Shown here in pieces: positions 38,598-48,426 of a stretch of 64,000 nt of DNA; the first letter of the stretch is position 1; each line of letters starts with the position of its first letter. This stretch comes from Symsagittifera roscoffensis. Lineage: Eukaryota; Xenacoelomorpha; Acoela; Convolutidae. The translations under genes were made by a program, and so were the position numbers. Where the stretch lies: positions 27,034,057-27,098,056 of the forward strand of contig NC_087070.1 in assembly GCF_963678635.1 (NCBI RefSeq), in the 5' to 3' direction. A model generated the notes under the pieces. The model saw only the letters and a list, made by a program, of their open reading frames with translations, had not been told where the DNA came from and made no database searches.

Positions 38598-38926
38598 TTA
38601 GGTTGACACTTTATATATTCTTTTGTCTGTGATCATCAGTTGATTTTGTTCCTCCATTTCCAGCAAGTAGTCCGCAATTTCATTCTCTTCGTACTCAGGG
38701 TAGCTCTGCTGAAAATCGAGTGTGACTGTGTCGATGGCAATATCTTGTAGTTGGTACTTATCAAAAACTGCGTTCAGACACTTCATGAATTTCTTGAACC
38801 TCGCGTCACTCCCTTTCTTGCTAGGCGATATTTGAAGCTGTTGTTGTACCACAGGTTTTTTGGAGTTACGCGGTTGGCTTTTGGCTTTCGGGACCTTTTT
38901 AGCGTTTTCTTTATCTGGATGTTTCT
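38598..38926 (-). CDS. MCM3-like C-terminal exon (terminal exon or gene fragment)
   Basis: A minus-strand frame of about 109 codons ends at a TAA (38,598-38,600). The first part is basic and low complexity (KVPKAKSQPRNSKKP). The last ~70 residues resemble the C-terminal winged-helix end of MCM3, a subunit of the MCM2-7 replicative helicase. Visible blocks are RFKKFMKCLNAVFDKYQLQD and then LLEMEEQNQLMITDKRIYKV, matching the family pattern FK-x-L-x-x-VF ... MEx-x-NQxMIx-x-x-IYxV. A good splice acceptor (cttctgtctttag) lies just upstream on the minus strand at 38,927, so this is an internal-to-last exon, not a retrocopy. No upstream exon is found to the right, where an LTR fragment and the unit array lie. 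Captured fragment or last exon of a gene with a huge intron. Confidence 0.6.
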
Positions 38927-38984
38927 CTAAAGACAGAAGTTTAAATGGCAAAATTCCATTTATTGAACTTAAATAACACTGGAA

Positions 38985-39345
38985 CCAGTTTAAAACTAGT
39001 ATTTATATCCACTACAATATACATCTCTACAAAATATTTCTTACTAACCAATCACGATCCATAACTAACACTTATAATAATTTGTAAGGCTGAAACTATT
39101 TATAGTTTCAGCCAAAAACAGAACTAATTTAACTTAGCAAGTAGTTGCTCTTCTCTAGAACAGTTACTGATATCTTATTTCGCAAATACCAGTATACTCT
39201 AGATCTAAGGAGACTAGGATATATAAGAGTAAGATTAAGACCGGTATTAGACTGAGAAGTTGCATGAATCTATCCGGCCAGAAAAAAAAGCGTGACGAAC
39301 AGACGGTGTCTGAAATTACTCTATGAGTGAGCCACCCCGGAAAAA
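38985..39345 (+). mobile_element. old LTR fragment (LTR 5)
   Basis: Similar, with many substitutions and small gaps, to the 3' half of LTRs 1-4: the phrases aatcacgatccataactaac, gaaactatttatagtttcagcc, gttgcatgaatctatccggcc and gcgtgacgaacagacggtg are all recognisable in order. It ends at gagccaccccgga, short of the LTR end. It is clearly older than the other LTRs and lies between the MCM3-like exon and the right inverted-repeat arm. Confidence 0.8.
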
Positions 39346-39486
39346 AAGTCATCTGGTGCGGTCAAGAGTCTCGAACAAGGCCTCAACAAATTTAGATTTT
39401 GCAAATTCAAAACAGACATAAGATCTAAGATCCAAACACATAACACAAAAAGTTAAGAAGTATTGAAAATTTAGTGCAATAATTTA

Positions 39487-39897
39487 GTGCAGTAGTGCAA
39501 TAATTTGGCCTTTGTTTATTATCTCGTTTGTTCCCCGTCGCCAAATATTGGCTTATTGAAGTGAAATCACTTTTTTAATTTTGAGTCGCGTATATTCCGT
39601 GTAAATTTGTTTGAAATTTTCATTTGCGATGGGTATTTTCTCTCTTCAAAGGTCAAATTAAAGAGATTATAAACTAATAGCATTCGCACGACTTGGTTTT
39701 CAATCTCGCAATGAGCAACTATTATGCATATTTTACGTCTGAGCTACTTTTTGAAGAAACAAAGATAGTGGCTTACAAATGATAAACAACTTTCTTTGAA
39801 TAAAGGCTTTGATAACCAGGCATTAATTTTGCAGATGGATAAGGAATCTAACGTTTTTTTCTTGCTTAAATGAGTTGGTTTGGACGAGTGCTTCAGA
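39487..39897 (-). repeat. right arm of the 411-bp inverted repeat
   Basis: Reverse complement of 38,000-38,410, from gtgcagtagtgcaataattt to tttggacgagtgcttcag. Its outer end coincides with the first base of unit copy 1 of the 5.16-kb array (cagaaatggacatt); in the other copies the same letters gaaatggacatt are preceded by different sequence (tttcaatgtct). The arm and the array therefore meet at a breakpoint. Confidence 0.92.
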
Positions 39898-39919
39898 AAT
39901 GGACATTATAAGATTTTAA

Positions 39920-40222
39920 GGTTGAACTACTACAAAAAACTAAAAGAGTGGTGGACAGATGTTGATGGAGGTTGCATTAGTTTTAACTTGTAAAGAAACA
40001 TAGAGAGTTCAATAATTTTGTTAAGATGGAGAGGTGATTTCAGAAAAGAAGAGTACTGCCAGACTTATCGACAATGTTTTTATTTAGAAGAGTAAATTCA
40101 GATTGAGTGGTCGGTCAGTAAAAAACAAAAAATGGAAGAGCCTATAAAACAGAAATTGAAGATAAGGAACATCATTTCGATTATCCAAATTTAAAAGACT
40201 TCCAGTTGTTTATATTTTAATA
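39920..40222 (+). pseudogene. unit copy 1: decayed 121-codon frame
   Basis: Homologous to the better kept frame at 48,972-49,337. It carries the same stops and has lost ~58 bp in its second half (jump at catttcgattatccaaattt). I do not recognise the protein. Confidence 0.5.
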
Positions 40223-40489
40223 TACCAAAAAGAAAGTGATAAAGTTGTATAATTTGGTAATTTCTTTTTCACTGGTTAGAAATAGAACAAATCGAAAAAA
40301 TTTTGACTGAAATTTCAAAATTTGAGTTGACTATCGAAAAAATAGTATTAACCAGACAAGAAACTTCACTTTGGTGTCAATTGTATATGTTAGTATCTTA
40401 AAAAATTTAATAAAACTGATTGATTGAGAAGTTTCATAAACAAAGTTTGGTTCTGATCTACTAAGTACTTTAAAACCTGTGAATATTTC

Positions 40490-40790
40490 ATTCTGATTGG
40501 TTATTACCACAAATATTACCTTTAAAGGAAAGCTCAATTGTTTGATATTAAAATTATTGAAAAATCCATGTGAAATAGAGCTCAATTCTGATTGGTTGAC
40601 ATTAAATTTGTTGAACATTCCATGACCATTGAAGCTCGATTCTGATTGGTTGATATCAAAAAAGATAAAAATTTCCTTATGAGTAATGCTCGATTCTGAT
40701 TGTTTGATACTTTTGAAACTCCATGGTTGGATTGGATGATTTTTATTTCAGCTAAGCTAATAAGCATATCCATTCTGATTCTCTTTCACG
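40490..40790. repeat. unit copy 1: ATTCTGATTGG repeat cluster
   Basis: ATTCTGATTG starts at 40,490, 40,585, 40,639, 40,693 and 40,772. The middle three are 54 bp apart and share a longer frame: gctcgattctgattggttga followed by an A/T-rich stretch. Each copy holds ATTGG, the reverse of a CCAAT box. The short open frames on both strands with repeated NQNRA-like letters are by-products of this periodicity. A promoter-type or iteron-like role is possible but unproven. Confidence 0.8.
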
Positions 40791-40925
40791 TTAAAATCAA
40801 TTGGTTAAGAAAGTTGCTGGTTTTATTCACTTTTACTCATTTTTCGAGGCTATTCAACTCACTCTTCTTATCTAAAAATTTGGGACTTACTGAAACTCCT
40901 ATTTATTCTTTCTTCACTTATTGAG

Positions 40926-41180
40926 ATGCCGTTACTGACCAGAAACGAAAGAGTTGAATGTCTTGAATGTGGCAGAGATTACACTCGCTCAGACTAATCA
41001 AGACATCGTAAGCATTGTCGCGTTCTAAAGTGTTCCAATTGTAACTTTTATACATATAGCAGCGAGGAACTCACTAATCATATGAAGAAGAAGCATTATT
41101 CTTGTCAACATCATGATAAATTATGTGCTCAGCAGTCTCGAAAAACACTCCAAGAGAAGGTTAAATTAATACATTTTTAA
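40926..41180 (+). pseudogene. unit copy 1: C2H2 zinc-finger frame with one internal stop
   Basis: From the ATG at 40,926 the frame reads 78 codons to a potential splice donor (gagaag then gtta). The first finger reads CLECGRDYTRSD, then a TAA (40,995-40,997), then SRHRKHC. The second is a classical C-x2-C-x12-H-x4-H finger (KCSNCNFYTYSSEELTNHMK then KKH). A Cys/His-rich SCQHHDKLC follows. The same TAA occurs in every copy that keeps this region, so it predates the array. Copy 1 has the fewest other changes. Likely a nucleic-acid-binding protein once. Family membership beyond C2H2 is not claimed. Confidence 0.7.
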
Positions 41181-43315
41181 TAAAAAACCTAGGAGAAAAT
41201 ACTTTGAATAACAATTTTTACTGAATCTGAAAAGTCTATACAAAAAATTTGAAAAACAATCTAGTAAAAATTATACAATGTTTTCATCACTATTCTTGAT
41301 ATGTCATTTTTTTATTCAAAGGTTATGACTGATGATAAAACCAGCAACAATCGAGTTCAAATTTTCGTGAAAAATTCAATGGAAATCGATCCGAAAATCT
41401 TTTATCTACAGTAAAAACTCCATTGGTTGCAAGCTTGCGGAGATATTGTTGCGATAACTTTGTAGTAAAAGAGAATAACATATACTAAAGATTGCTTAAG
41501 TATTTGTTGATGAAATTTTGTGAAAAAAAAAACTGGATATTAATAAAATATCGACTAATTGAAAGGTTTTCCCTAGTTACTATATTAAAGTTTTCCTTGT
41601 TTAGTGCTTGTAGAAGTATTCATGGAGTAGTAAACTTTTAAGCAGATAATGAGGGTTGATTTATTCAGAATTATGGTGTACTACTAGTTCGTAAAAAACT
41701 CATAACTGACCTAGAAAAGATTAAAAAAATAAATATGTTCTTGCTAAAAATATATATGTTCTTGCTAACTTTTGAAAACTTCAATTTAAAAATATACATT
41801 CTCAACCAAAAATTTACTTCAATATAGAAATTCAGAGTTGAGACAGCAATATACAGGTATCCGGTTGAGAAAACCATTTGAAGTTTTTTAGAAAAAGATT
41901 TATGGTATTAATTCTGCTTCGGATTGATGAACGTTCGTTGAAATGATACATTTTTTCATCTAAAACTCAATTTTCAAGTAAAGTTTTTTTGAAATTGGAC
42001 TAAGTTGCAAGATAGTAGATGAAGCAGAAACTAAGAAAATATCAATTTGACATAGAAACTCAATTTAGTTCATTAGGATTTTAGAGAATTTTATTCAAAT
42101 TTAGCTTATAAATTACATCTTGAGACAAAATCCAACATAAAATAGTGGAATGTTTGGAAAACTTTCTATCATTTGATATACTAGATTAGCTTATATGAAA
42201 ATTCAGATTTTTTGAGAATAATTTTTGTGAAGTAAGCCCAACTCCGGCATCTCTTGGAAGATGATACATGGAGCATAAATTGCTTTCGAGATCTACATTT
42301 CATTATTTTGGATTTTAAAAAAATTGATGAAGAAAGATTTAGAGATAATTGATGAAGAGAGATAATATCAAGCTTGCTGAAATTTTCTATACAAATTAAA
42401 ACTTTAGCAGACTCGGATGTTGATTATATGAATTTTAACAAGAAAAATTTCAATTAGACACACAGTAAAGAGTTCTGGTCAGCTTCAATTTTTTTCAATT
42501 AGAAAGTTACGTAGAACTATAGTTTTTGCGTAAAAAAACTTTGCATAGTTATTCAATTGTTACAGTTTGCACCTTGATTTCCTTTCATTAATCGATTTTT
42601 TTGAGGACAAATCTTTTAGAAGTTCATAAATGTTGCAGAAATATGGAACGAAGTTCCCTTGCGTATTTCTACTTCCGTAGGTTTTGCAGATTATAAACAA
42701 TAGAGCTTAATTTATTCTAAGAAACCACGGTAAAACTACAATTTTATATTCTCACTCATTTTTTCATGGGCTTTCGAATGCTTAAAATAGCACTGATTCT
42801 TTTTCACTTGGACATTTTTAAGAAAACTTCCGACAAAAATCAAGAACAAAAAGCGATTTAATAAAATAATTGCAAGAAAGGTGATAGTTGATGGTACCAA
42901 AAGTTGTATTTTTGCTGACATAGCTTGCAGTAGCAACTAAACAAGGGAACCTAAAGGAAAACCTGTAATTTTCCCAAAAACTTGAAATTTTTGCAATCTT
43001 TTCCAAAAATCTGACTTTTTTTTCGAAGTTTCAGTAGGTTTCAGCATAGTTTCAAATAAATTGAGTACTGTTTCAAAAAATAAGATAATCTAATAAAATA
43101 GGTAATAAGTCAAACTAAATCAAATCATATCGTGTTTTCCAATTTTTTGCACATCTTACCATTGACTTATCATGAACCAAAAAACATAATACCTTCATTA
43201 CACAATCTACACGTAATACTCGAAAAATTGCATAATGCGTGCCGAGTTTTTCGCGAAAAAACTAGACATTTCCACACCAAATCCAAAAAAACACCCGTTT
43301 TTCTTACCATTCTCT
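41181..43315. other. unit copy 1: noncoding AT-rich segment
   Basis: About 2.1 kb with no convincing frame on either strand. It contains short near-duplicates of atatatgttcttgctaa (41,733-41,770). Deletions relative to this copy occur in copies 2-5. Confidence 0.6.
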
Positions 43316-43450
43316 TACCATCACACTGAAACCTTACCATTCCCTCTCTTAAAACATTGGGAAAACTATTCCGTATGTTAATACAGGGAATTTCTAACCC
43401 CTATACATAGGACTATGTATAAACTACCCTAATACATGGGAAAAGATATA
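43316..43450. repeat. unit copy 1: ~30-bp minirepeat
   Basis: Degenerate tandem repeats of a phrase like ctatcttaatacatgggaaa followed by cctattc. Four or so copies are recognisable here. The same tract is in copies 2, 3 and 5. Confidence 0.7.
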
Positions 43451-43639
43451 TGTAAGCATATGAGAGAAAACATGTGAATTATCATATTTTGAGTTGTGTA
43501 CTTTACGAACTCTTTCCAGAAAAGCTGAACAGATTAATTGTGTGGAAGCTAGTTATTGGTTAGAACATAAATCGTGACGTTTGAATTTTTTACGTAAGTC
43601 CTTTCTTTGCAACTCTTGGAATTTTTTCTACTCCTTTCC

Positions 43640-44029
43640 ATTTCAAATTGTGATGAACAGCGCGGTCAAGTTGATTGAAAATTTCGCCAGTTGATGAAAT
43701 AACATTCGAATAAAATCTGTATTTGTTAGGGTGTAAAGACAATCGATAAATTGGTATAAGAAATGAAAATTACCCAATCATTGTAAAACTTTATCGAAAG
43801 ATGAACCAATCAGAAGTATGTGGAACCTACAGTTTTCCAAAGAACAATAAGAATTGTGGGTAGACACAAAATACTCTTGGGTTACTATATATTTTTCGTT
43901 AAAATCACTGTATACGGAAATAAAAAGCGATTTTTGACAATCTGAATAAAAGCTGGGAAGAGCTTGACACAGCAGCAGCCATCCGGGACAATGATTTTTG
44001 CTGAGAATTGTGGATTTAAATAGGAACAC
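43640..44029 (-). pseudogene. unit copy 1: divergent minus-strand gene, 3' part lost
   Basis: The minus-strand frame contains CPGWLLLCQALPSFYSDCQK and NSYCSLENCRFHILLIGSSF, kept in copies 2 and 3. A possible short intron (donor gtaatt, acceptor acaaatacag) leads to a second exon reading FYSNVISSTGEIFNQLDRAV. That exon breaks by frameshift after RVAKKGL, and the end of the gene is deleted. Joining the two exons as they stand is off by one base. The window-frame start is GTG; an ATG at 43,982 in another frame opens only 24 codons. A TATTTAAAT (44,014-44,022, minus strand) could be its TATA box. I do not recognise the protein. Confidence 0.5.
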
Positions 44030-44208
44030 TTAACACTTACACAATTCCAAATTTTGAAACTTCACTCACAAATTTCTATTCACTTGACTCAAATATTTCT
44101 ATTTCCTTTTATGTTTAATTGAAACGACTCACATCGTTTACTTCATTTTCATTTAATCTCGAAATAATTTCTCTCATTTCTCTTCATTTGATCAGTTTGC
44201 TTTCAAAA
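44030..44208. promoter_or_regulatory. divergent intergenic region between minus gene and PC4-like gene
   Basis: About 180 bp separates the two head-to-head genes, and the arrangement is the same in copies 2 and 3. The minus side has TATTTAAAT. No TATA box is obvious on the plus side. This is the only place in the unit where a shared promoter would be expected. Confidence 0.4.
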
Positions 44209-44740
44209 ATGTACTCAGGAAAAGACACTAGTCCCAATTATATTGAATTTTCAAAAATCAAACAAGAATTGGGAGATTTGTTTGGTTCCAAAAATCTTAC
44301 AAGGTGAGAAGTTATTTTAAACCCTGCTTTCAACTATTAAAAATTAAGGATTTATGACATTTTAAAAAGTCCCAACAAGTCTATCATATTGGAAAAGAAA
44401 GAGAAGCAATATCCGGAATACCGTTATTCACGATGCTGAAAACCTTGGGCTCGTACCTATATACGAAGCCAAATCTTGCAAAGGATCAACTATGGATCAG
44501 GAGCTCGACATCTGTAAAAGAGTATATGAAATAGCAACATACAACATGAGGAGGGTGTTCGTCACAATCAAGAAGTACAATCTGAACAAGCCGCCCTACA
44601 TTCAGATTCGACTCTTCACGGAAAAAGAGAATGAAGCAATGAAACAAGTTGCCTATGTCAACTATACTTTGAACGAATTCAAAGAACTGTCCCAAATTTT
44701 GAAAGATTTTATGTTTGTTGATAATTGTAAAACTGAGTGA
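44209..44740 (+). CDS. unit copy 1: PC4-like (p15-type) DNA-binding protein, two exons
   Basis: Exon 1 (44,209-44,303, MYSGKDTSPNYIEF...) ends at a donor aag|gtgagaa. A 76-bp intron ending cccaacaag restores the frame in exon 2 (44,380-44,740), giving ~151 residues. The last ~60 residues resemble the PC4/p15 transcription-coactivator domain, a small ssDNA-binding fold: VFVTIKKYNLNKPPYIQIRL, a charged turn, then VNYTLNEFKELSQILKDF. They correspond to the family's beta-strands with an IR motif followed by the 'LTLxEWxxLK' helix. The basic stretch SYWKRKRSN opens exon 2. This is the only copy with no stop. The acceptor lacks a good pyrimidine tract, so the exon join is an inference. Expression is unknown. 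Confidence 0.6.
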
Positions 44741-44996
44741 CGCTTTGTGATGTTTTGTATGTTTAATAATTGAAATTTTATTGGTTCAAAACTATTTTTT
44801 CTCACTGAAGTGTTTATTTAGAGCTAGGATAACTGAGGAAAAGTCAGACAAAACATACAACTCAATCAAAATTGACTTAAAACACTAACCAATTATCAAT
44901 TGATTTTCCAGTATCTGCTTCAGAAATTACAAACAAAAATGTATATTTAGTTGAAAACACTACCATTGTTTTCCGAATTTCATTGGTTTTTTTTTC
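44741..44996. other. unit copy 1: PC4 downstream spacer
   Basis: AT-rich sequence after the PC4-like stop codon, shared with the other copies up to the breakpoint near 44,997. No further frame. Confidence 0.5.
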
Positions 44997-46914
44997 AACT
45001 CGTCTTATCTAAAAATTTGGGACTTACTGAAACTCCTATTTATTCTTTCTTTAATGAAAATTTGTGAAAAATTCAATGGAAATCGATCCGAAAATCTTTT
45101 ATCTACAGTAAAAAGTCCATTGGTTGCAAGCTTGCGGAGATTTTGTTGCGATAACTTTGTGGTAAAAGAGAATAACATATACTAATGATTGCTTATGTAT
45201 TTGTTAAAATTTTGTTTAAAAAAACTGGATATTAATAAAACATCGACTAATTGAAAGGTTTTCCCTAGTTACTATTTTAAAGTTTTCCTTGTTTAGTGTT
45301 TGTAGAAGTGTTCAGGGAGTAGTACACTTTTAAGCAGATAAAGAGGGTTGATTTATTCAGAATTATGGTGTGCTACTGGTTCGTAAAAAAACTCATAACT
45401 GACCTAGAAAAGATAAAATATATATATTTGTTCTTTCTAAAAATGTATATGTTCTTGCTAACTTTTGAAAACTTCAATTTAATAATATACATTCTCAACC
45501 AAAAATTTACTTCAATATAGAAATTCAGAGTTGAGACAGCAACATACAGTTATCCGGTTGAGAAAATCATTTGAAGTTTTTTAGAAAAAGATTTATGGTA
45601 TTAATTCTGCTTCGGATTAATGAACGTTCGTTGAAATGATACATTTTTTCATCTAACACTCAATTTTCAAGTAAAATTTTGTTGAAATTGGACTAAGTTG
45701 GAAGATAGTAGACGAAGCAGAAACTAAGAAAATATCAATATGACATAGAAACTCAATTTAGTTCATTAGGATTTTAGAGAATTTTATTAAACTTTAGCTT
45801 ATAAATTACATCTTGAGACAAAATCCAACATAAAATAGTGGAATGTTTGAAAAAGTTTCTATCATTTGATATACTAGGTTAACTTATATTAAAATTCAGA
45901 TTTTTTGAGAATAACTTTTGTGAAGTAAGCCCAACTCCGGCATCTCTTGGAAGATGATACATGGAGCATAAATTGCTTTCGACATCCACATTTCATTATT
46001 TTGGATTTCAAAAATTTGATGTAGAAAGATTAAGAGATAATTGATGAAGAGACATAATATCAAGCTTACTGAAAATTTCTATACAAACTAAAACTTTAGA
46101 AGACTCAGATAGTGATTATAAGAATTTTAACACGAAAAAATTCAATTAGACACAGTAAAGAGTTCTGGTCAGCTTCAATTTTTTTTCAATTAGAAAATTA
46201 CGTAGAACTATTGTTTTTTGCGTAAAAAAATTTGCATAGTTATTCAATTGTTACAGTTTGCACCTTGATTTCCTCTCCTTAATCGATTTTTTTGAGAACA
46301 AATCTTTTAGAAGTTCATAAATGTTGCAGAAATATGGAACGAAGTTCTCTTGCTTATTTGTACTTCCGTAGGTTTTGCAGATTATAAACAATAGAGCTGC
46401 TCTTAATTTATTCTAGGAAATCACAGTAAAACTACAATTTTATATTCCCACTCATTTTTTTTCATGAGCTTTCGAATGCTTAAAACAGCACCGATTCTTT
46501 CTCACTTGGACATTTTTGAGAAAACTTCCGGCAAGAATCAAGAACAATAAGCGAATAAATAAATTATTTGCAAGAAAAGTGATAGTCTTTCCAAAAATTT
46601 GACTTTTTTCGAAGTTTCAGTTGGTTTCAGCATAATTTCAGCAAATTTAGTACTGTTTCAAAATATAAGCTTATCTAATAAAATAGATACTAAGTCAAAA
46701 TAAACTAAATCAAATCATATCGTGTTTTCCAATTTCTTGCACATCTTACTATTGACTTACCATGAACCAAAAAACATTATACCTTCATTACACAATCTAC
46801 ACGTAATACCCCATAATTACATGATGCGTGCCGAGTTTTTTGCCAAAAAACTAGACATTTCCACACCAAATCCAAAAAACGCCCGTTTTTCTTACCATTC
46901 TCTTATCATCACAG

Positions 46915-47045
46915 TGAAACCTTACCATTCCCTATCTTAATACATTGGGAAACCTATTCCTTATGTTAATACAATGAATTTCTAACCCTTATACATAGGG
47001 ATATCTATACACTACCCCAATACATGGGAAAATATATATGTAAGC
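46915..47045. repeat. unit copy 2: ~30-bp minirepeat
   Basis: Same tract as at 43,316: repeated ctatcttaatacattgggaa and atacatgggaaaat-like phrases. Confidence 0.7.
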
Positions 47046-47088
47046 ATATGAGAGAAAATATATGAATTATCAAAAGTTTTTTAATTTT

Positions 47089-47403
47089 TTATTGAAAATT
47101 GACATGATCACTATTTACAAATCCATAACCATCAATAAAACAGCCAATCAATTTTAACAAATCATGCTCATATTTTGAGTTTTGTACTTTACGAACTCTT
47201 TCCAGAAAAGCTGAACCGATAAATTGTGTGGAAGCTAGTTTCTGGTTAGAACACAAATCGTGACGTTTGAATTTGTTACGTAACAGTCCTTTCTTTGCAA
47301 TTCTTAGAATTTTTTCTGCTCCTTTCCAATTAAATTGTGATGAACACCTTTCCATTTCAAATTGTGATGAACGCCAGTTGATGAAATAACATTCGAATAA
47401 AAT
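47089..47403 (-). pseudogene. unit copy 2: terminal exon of the divergent minus-strand gene
   Basis: The frame reads KKGLLRNKFKRHDLCSNQKL and then ERVRKVQNSKYEHDLLKLIG, ending FVNSDHVNFQ. The stop TAA lies inside caataaaaaat, so the stop codon overlaps an AATAAA poly(A) signal. That strongly suggests a genuine 3' end. The exon would begin after acaaatacag (minus strand). A HHNLKWKG-like 8-codon piece is duplicated near the start and a frameshift separates it from the rest. The protein is basic and unrecognised. Confidence 0.6.
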
Positions 47404-47460
47404 CTGTATTTGTTAGGGTGTAAAGACAATCGATAAATTGGTATGTGAAACAAAAATTAC

Positions 47461-47716
47461 CCAATCGTTGTAAAACTTTATCGAAAGATGAACCAATCAG
47501 AAGTATGTGGAACCTACAGTTTTCCAAAGAACAATAAGAATTGTGGGTAGACACAAAATACTCTTGGGTTACTATATATTTTTCGTTGAAATCACTGTAT
47601 ACGGAAATAAAAAGCGATTTTTGACAATCTGAATAAACGCTGGGAAAAGCTTGACACAGCAGCAGCCATCCGGGACAATGATTTTTGCTGAGAATTGTGG
47701 ATTTAAATAGGAACAC
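47461..47716 (-). pseudogene. unit copy 2: upstream exon of the divergent minus-strand gene
   Basis: Open across the whole block with the same CPGWLLLCQA and SYCSLENCRFHILLIGSSF stretches as copies 1 and 3. The open frame in fact continues through the suspected 57-bp intron (47,404-47,460) because that length is a multiple of three. It then ends soon after FHQLAFITI, whereas the longer downstream frame is one base out. No recognised domain; the Cys residues (about five) are conserved between copies. Confidence 0.5.
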
Positions 47717-47895
47717 TTAACACTTACACAATTCCAAATTTTGAAACTTCACTCACAAATTTCTACTCACTTGACTCAAATATTTCCATTTCCTTTTATG
47801 GTTAATTGAATGACTCATATCGTTTACTTCATTTTCATTTAATCTCGAAACAATTTCTCTCATTTCTCTTCATCTGATCAGTTTGCTTTTCAAAA

Positions 47896-48426
47896 ATGTA
47901 CTGAGGAAAAGACACTAGTCCCAATTATATTGAATTTTCAAAAATCAAACAAGAATTGGGAGATTTGTTTGGTTCCAAAAATCTTACAAGGGAAAACTAA
48001 TTTTAAACCCTGCTTCCAACTATTAAAAATTAAGGATTTATGACATTTTAAAAAGTCCCAACAAGTCTATCATATTGGAAAAGAAGGAGAAGCAATATCC
48101 GGAATACCGTTATTCACGATGCTGAAAACCTTGGACTCGTACCTATATACGAAGCCAAATCTGGCAAAGGATCAACTATGGATCAGGAGCTCGACCTCTG
48201 TAAAAGAGTATATGAAATAGCAACATACAACATGAGGAGGGTGTGCGTCACAATCTAGAAGTACAATGTGAACAAGCTGCCCTACATTCAGATTCGACTC
48301 TTCACTGCAAAAGAGAATGAAGCAATGAAACAAGTTGCCTATGTCAACTATACTTTGAACGAATTCAAAGAACTGTCCCAAATTTTGAGAGATTTTATGT
48401 TTGTTGATATTTGTAAAACTGAGTAA
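47896..48426 (+). pseudogene. unit copy 2: PC4-like gene, inactivated
   Basis: Collinear with the open gene of copy 1. Codon 3 is TGA instead of TCA, the splice donor gtgag is changed to gaaaa, and a TAG (caatctagaag) sits inside the PC4-like domain. Copies 3 and 4 share all three changes. Confidence 0.8.

Larger units (their letters stand above)
39896..44997 (+). repeat. 5.16-kb unit array, copy 1
   Basis: The first copy of a large tandem unit, with the order: decayed 121-codon frame, ATTCTGATTGG repeats, zinc-finger frame, ~2.3 kb noncoding, ~30-bp minirepeats, minus-strand gene, PC4-like gene. It is the only copy with an open PC4-like gene. It lacks ~60 bp of the 121-codon frame and the end of the minus-strand gene. 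The right end, at about 44,997, jumps from the PC4 downstream region (tttcattggttttttttt) to sequence equivalent to 40,858. Confidence 0.9.

Noticed and set aside
40490-40790. Possible CRISPR array
   Set aside because: Motif is ~11 bp, spacers are themselves similar, no cas genes, and the context is eukaryotic.
40331-40924. Frames with repeated NQNRA-like letters in the repeat cluster
   Set aside because: The peptide repetition is the 54-bp DNA repeat translated; frames shift between units.
43908-43982. ATG on the minus strand opening 24 codons rich in Ala and Ser
   Set aside because: Stops at once and is one base out of frame with the conserved downstream block; no splice join restores it convincingly.
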